Origin: Actinocatenispora rupis | GTDB taxonomy: Bacteria > Actinomycetota > Actinomycetes > Mycobacteriales > Micromonosporaceae | DNA length: 64,000 nucleotides | NCBI RefSeq assembly: GCF_016861975.1 | Contig: NZ_BOMB01000003.1 | Coordinates: forward strand, 1 to 64,000 | Direction: 5' to 3' | Part shown: positions 61,681 to 64,000 of the stretch, one piece after another | Position numbering within the stretch: position 1 is the first letter of the stretch | Layout of the letters: every line of letters begins with the position of its first letter | The notes under the pieces: generated by a model | The model's database searches: none | The model's input: only the letters and a program-made list of their open reading frames with translations | What the model was told of the DNA's origin: nothing | Program-made: the position numbers and the translations under genes

Positions 61681-62949
61681 TCAGTCGGCGCGGTGCCAGC
61701 TGTTGAGGTACCCGGCCTGCGCCGGGGTGAGGGTGTCGAGGCGTACGTGCGTGGCGGCGAGCCGCAGCTCGGCCACCTCCCGGTCGATCTCGTCCGGCAC
61801 CGCGTGTACGCCGGGCGGCAGCTCCGCCGAGGCCAGCCACGCGGCGGTGAGCGCCTGCCCGGCGAACGCGATGTCCATCACCGCGGCCGGGTTGCCTTCC
61901 GCGGCGGTCAGGTTGACGACGCGGCCCTCGGCGAGCAGCAGCAGCCGCCGCCCGTCCGCCAGCACGTACTCGTCGGTGTGGGCGCGGACGCCGGAGTGCC
62001 GTTCCACGGCGAGGTCAGTGAGGGCCGGGATGTCGATCTCGACGTCGAAGTGGCCGGCGTTGGCGAGGACGGCGCCGTCGCGCATCAGCGCGAAGTGTTC
62101 GGCGCGCAGCACGTCGCGGTTGCCGGTGGCGGTGACGAACACCTCGCCGACCGCGGCCGCCTCCGCCATCGGCAGCACCTGGTACCCGGCGAGCGTGGCG
62201 GCCAGCGCGCGCAGCGGGTCGACCTCGGTGACGACCACCCGGGCGCCGAGTCCGCGCGCCCGTTCGGCCACGCCGGTGCCGCACTGGCCGTACCCGGCGA
62301 CGACCACGGTGCGGCCGGCGAGCAGCATCGACGTCGCCCGCAGTACTCCGTCCACTGTGGACTGTCCGGTGCCGTACCGGTTGTCGACCAGTAGCCGGGT
62401 CGGGGTCTGGTCGAGCGCCACCATCGGGAACCGCAGCGCGCCCGCCCGCGCCATCTGCCGCAGCCGCAGCACGCCGCTGGTGGTCGACTCGCAGCCCGCG
62501 CGTACGCCGGCGGCCAGGTCCGCGCGGCCCGCCGCGTGCAGCTCGTCGACCAGGTCACCGCCCTCGTCGAAGATCAGCGTCGGTGCCACGTCCAGCACCG
62601 CCGCCACGTGCCGCCGGTACGTCTCGGCGTCGACGCCGCTGCGCGCGAACACCCCCACCCCGTACTCCGCGGCCAGCGCGGCGGCGGTGTCGTCCTGGGT
62701 GGACAGCGGGTTGGACGCGGCGAGTCGTACCTCGGCGCCGCCGGCGACGAGCGTGCGCAGGAGTACCGCGGTCTCGGCCGTGACCTGGAGGCACGCGGCG
62801 ACCCGGATCCCGGCGAACGGCCGGTCCACGGCGAACCGCTCCCGCAACGCCCGCAGTACCGGCATGGAACGCTCGGCCCAGTCGACCCGGCGTACACCCG
62901 CGGCGGCCGAACCCAGGTCGGCCACCTCGTACCGGTCCCCCGCGTCCAT
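61681..62949 (-). CDS. Adenosylhomocysteinase-like protein lacking most catalytic residues
   Basis: 422 aa, archaeal/short-type fold without the ~40-aa insertion of AhcY. Fold landmarks are kept: SNPLSTQDD, VDNRYGTGQSTVDG, NAD site VVVAGYGQCGTG, VVVTEVDPLRAL, FVTATGN, NAGHFDVEID (His300), and DEIDREVAELRL. Positions that act in catalysis are changed: Gln55 for His, Glu129 for Asp, Ser155 for Glu, Arg185 for Lys; Asp189 and His300 remain. It probably binds NAD but cannot hydrolyse AdoHcy in the usual way. It is a pseudoenzyme or has new chemistry. A leaderless-type promoter (TAGGGT, 7 nt) fixes the ATG at 62949. Confidence 0.88.
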   Translation of the reverse strand: MDAGDRYEVADLGSAAAGVRRVDWAERSMPVLRALRERFAVDRPFAGIRVAACLQVTAETAVLLRTLVAGGAEVRLAASNPLSTQDDTAAALAAEYGVGVFARSGVDAETYRRHVAAVLDVAPTLIFDEGGDLVDELHAAGRADLAAGVRAGCESTTSGVLRLRQMARAGALRFPMVALDQTPTRLLVDNRYGTGQSTVDGVLRATSMLLAGRTVVVAGYGQCGTGVAERARGLGARVVVTEVDPLRALAATLAGYQVLPMAEAAAVGEVFVTATGNRDVLRAEHFALMRDGAVLANAGHFDVEIDIPALTDLAVERHSGVRAHTDEYVLADGRRLLLLAEGRVVNLTAAEGNPAAVMDIAFAGQALTAAWLASAELPPGVHAVPDEIDREVAELRLAATHVRLDTLTPAQAGYLNSWHRAD

Positions 62950-62956
62950 GATCGGC

Positions 62957-62962
62957 ACCCTA
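62957..62962 (-). promoter_or_regulatory. -10 element (TAGGGT) of the AdoHcyase-like gene
   Basis: On the minus strand TAGGGT ends 7 nt before the ATG at 62949. Confidence 0.55.
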
Positions 62963-62975
62963 GTCGACGCCGCTG

Positions 62976-62981
62976 TAGCGT
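62976..62981 (+). promoter_or_regulatory. -10 element (TAGCGT) of the MazG-like gene
   Basis: TAGCGT ends 6 nt before the ATG at 62988, 13 bp from the opposing -10. Confidence 0.5.
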
Positions 62982-62987
62982 GCCGGC

Positions 62988-63344
62988 ATGGACATCGAGG
63001 CGCTCTCCGAGCAGGTCGAGGCGGTGTCCGCCGGGTACGCCGCGGCGTTCGGCATCGACCGGGACGAGCCGTGGTTCCTGCTCAAGCTCCAGGAGGAGAT
63101 GGGCGAGCTGACCCAGGCGTACCTGATGCTGCGGGGGCTGGCCCGGACGAAGGGGCGCACGTCGGAGGAACGGGACGCCGCGTTCCGGGCCGAGGTGGCC
63201 GACGTGTTCTGCCACGTCCTGCTGCTGGCCCGGGCGCACGACGTCGACCTGCCGGCCGAGATCGGGCGCAAGTGGCTCTCCCGACTGGAAGTCCCCTGCC
63301 GGCTGGATCCGCCGGGCTCGGGTGCCCCGCCCGGCCCGGCATGA
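62988..63344 (+). CDS. MazG-like nucleotide pyrophosphohydrolase
   Basis: 118 aa, all-alpha NTP-PPase fold: LLKLQEEMGELTQAYLML supplies the first metal-binding Glu cluster (E-E-x-x-E) and RAEVADVFCHVLLLARAHDVDL the second (E-x-x-D). It likely hydrolyses a nucleotide triphosphate to monophosphate and PPi as house-cleaning; the exact nucleotide is unknown. It diverges from the AdoHcyase-like gene with only 38 bp between starts, suggesting joint regulation. Confidence 0.88.
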   Translation: MDIEALSEQVEAVSAGYAAAFGIDRDEPWFLLKLQEEMGELTQAYLMLRGLARTKGRTSEERDAAFRAEVADVFCHVLLLARAHDVDLPAEIGRKWLSRLEVPCRLDPPGSGAPPGPA

Positions 63345-63345
63345 T

Positions 63346-63367
63346 TGCATGGCAATATCGCCATGCA
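63346..63367. promoter_or_regulatory. Operator-like palindrome before Fur-family gene
   Basis: TGCATGGC-AATATC-GCCATGCA, perfect 8-bp arms, 24 nt before the GTG. It is probably the autoregulatory site of the Fur-family protein, although it does not match the usual Zur or Fur box. Confidence 0.55.
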
Positions 63368-63390
63368 TCGACGCGCGAGGGAGGACGACG

Positions 63391-63810
63391 GTGGCGGACG
63401 GGCGGACCGGGGCGGCACAGACCCGGGCGACGTGGCAGCGCGCCGCCGTACGGGAGCTGCTCGCCGAGACCGACGAGTTCCGCAGCGCGCAGCAGTTGCA
63501 CGAGCTGTTGCGCCGCGGCGGCAGCACGATCGGCCTGACCACCGTGTACCGGGCGCTGCAGAGCCTCGCCGATGCGGGTGAGCTGGACGTCATCACGATC
63601 GCCGGGGACGAGAAGCTCTACCGGCAGTGCGCCGGCAGCGGTCACCACCACCACCTGGTGTGCCGCGTCTGCGGGCGTACCCGGGAGGTCGACGTACCCG
63701 CCGCGGAGAAGGCCGCCACCCAGCTCGCCGCGCGCTACGGGTACGACCAGGTGCGGCACACGGTGGAGATCTTCGGCCGCTGCCCGGAGTGCGCCGCCAG
63801 CGGCGCCTGA
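63391..63810 (+). CDS. Fur-family regulator, Zur-like
   Basis: 139 aa from a GTG with GAGGGAGGA upstream. The winged HTH (WQRAAVRELLAETDEFRSAQQLHELLRRGGSTIGLTTVYRALQSLADAG) is followed by the metal-sensing H-rich block GHHHHLVCRVCGRTREVD. The structural zinc Cys pairs are CRVC and CPEC near the C-terminus. Zur-type zinc sensing is the best fit; the metal is inference. A tandem repeat covers its stop codon. Confidence 0.9.
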   Translation: MADGRTGAAQTRATWQRAAVRELLAETDEFRSAQQLHELLRRGGSTIGLTTVYRALQSLADAGELDVITIAGDEKLYRQCAGSGHHHHLVCRVCGRTREVDVPAAEKAATQLAARYGYDQVRHTVEIFGRCPECAASGA

Positions 63811-63849
63811 GCGTTCCAGCGCCGACCGCCAGCGGCGCCTGAGCGTTCC
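63795..63849. repeat. 23-bp repeat pair over the Fur-family stop codon
   Basis: Exact copies at 63795-63817 and 63827-63849 (core CCAGCGGCGCCTGAGCGTTC, 32-bp period). The first includes the last codons and stop of the gene. A weaker third copy follows. Confidence 0.85.
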
Positions 63850-63951
63850 GGCGCCGAGCGCCACCCGCAACGTTCCACCGCCGCGCCGCGACGACGGCCC
63901 GGCGTGCCGTCCCACCGCGCCCGGATCCGGTGCCACCCGGTCACGGGACGA

Positions 63952-64000
63952 TCACCCGAACGTGGACACGACCGACCAGCCGGCGAACTCGTTGCCCCGG
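63952..64000 (-). CDS. Possible C-terminal end of a protein running in from the right edge
   Basis: On the minus strand the last bases read RGNEFAGWSVVSTFG followed by TGA. The residue mix looks more like real protein than like GC-rich noncoding sequence, but 15 residues are too few to name it. Confidence 0.25.
   Translation of the reverse strand, partial: RGNEFAGWSVVSTFG

Overview
The window is a high-GC actinobacterial chromosome segment. Several traits point to Actinobacteria and probably Micromonosporales, but the genus is an inference: a DUF397 protein paired with an XRE/DUF5753 regulator, DUF4191, SCO5389-type and Rv1733c-type proteins, many GTG starts, and many genes with an extended -10 (TANNNT) 6-7 nt before the start codon and no Shine-Dalgarno, which suggests leaderless mRNAs.

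Layout. 1-4.9 kb: end of a peptidoglycan amidase, a secreted esterase, a TPR/WG-repeat protein and a Sel1/TPR protein. 4.9-12.4 kb: a sugar ABC importer (binding protein and two permeases, no ATPase), a LacI regulator and two cytoplasmic-type sulfatases, probably for uptake and desulfation of a sulfated glycan. 12.5-23.6 kb: aldo/keto reductase, cobalamin genes (CobU fused to a degenerate CobT, then CobS), MmcQ/YjbR, GcvT, PepA, a frameshifted small gene, and lpd-sucB. 24-41 kb looks like an accessory insert between sucB and lipB. It holds a TRIC channel, a Tat-exported hydrolase, DUF397/XRE, an LLM oxidoreductase/SCO5389-like/CooC-like ATPase operon, peptidase E, and a teichoic-acid-like polymer cluster (two TagF-like fusion enzymes, a TylF-type methyltransferase, a polytopic membrane protein and a TagGH-type ABC exporter). 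41.5-50 kb returns to the core: lipB, an archaeal-type AspRS, a lipoprotein, lipA, DUF4191, RDD and glnA. 50-64 kb: O-methyltransferase, a MITE-like element, MarR, a repeat-bearing membrane protein, an AT-rich palindrome cluster, an encapsulin/DyP-peroxidase nanocompartment operon, an Rv1733c-like protein, an acyltransferase-3, ahcY, MerR, MFS, a second AdoHcyase-like protein lacking most catalytic residues, a MazG-like protein and a Fur-family regulator.

Functional links. lpd, sucB, lipB and lipA together make and use lipoyl groups for 2-oxoacid dehydrogenase, and GcvT belongs to the lipoyl-dependent glycine cleavage system. The polymerases plus TagGH would build and export a phosphate-linked wall glycopolymer. 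The DyP peroxidase carries a C-terminal encapsulin-targeting peptide.

Most interesting signals: (1) a complete translational T-box leader before the non-discriminating AspRS, with a UGGC bulge and GAC specifier candidate, both matching tRNA-Asp; (2) the AdoHcyase-like pseudoenzyme, divergent from a MazG-like gene across 38 bp; (3) a 160-bp MITE with 5-bp target duplication abutting the -10 of a methyltransferase gene; (4) an 81-bp AT-rich nested palindrome cluster; (5) CobU fused to a CobT domain without its catalytic motifs; (6) short tandem repeats overlapping or adjoining the stop codons of three unrelated genes.
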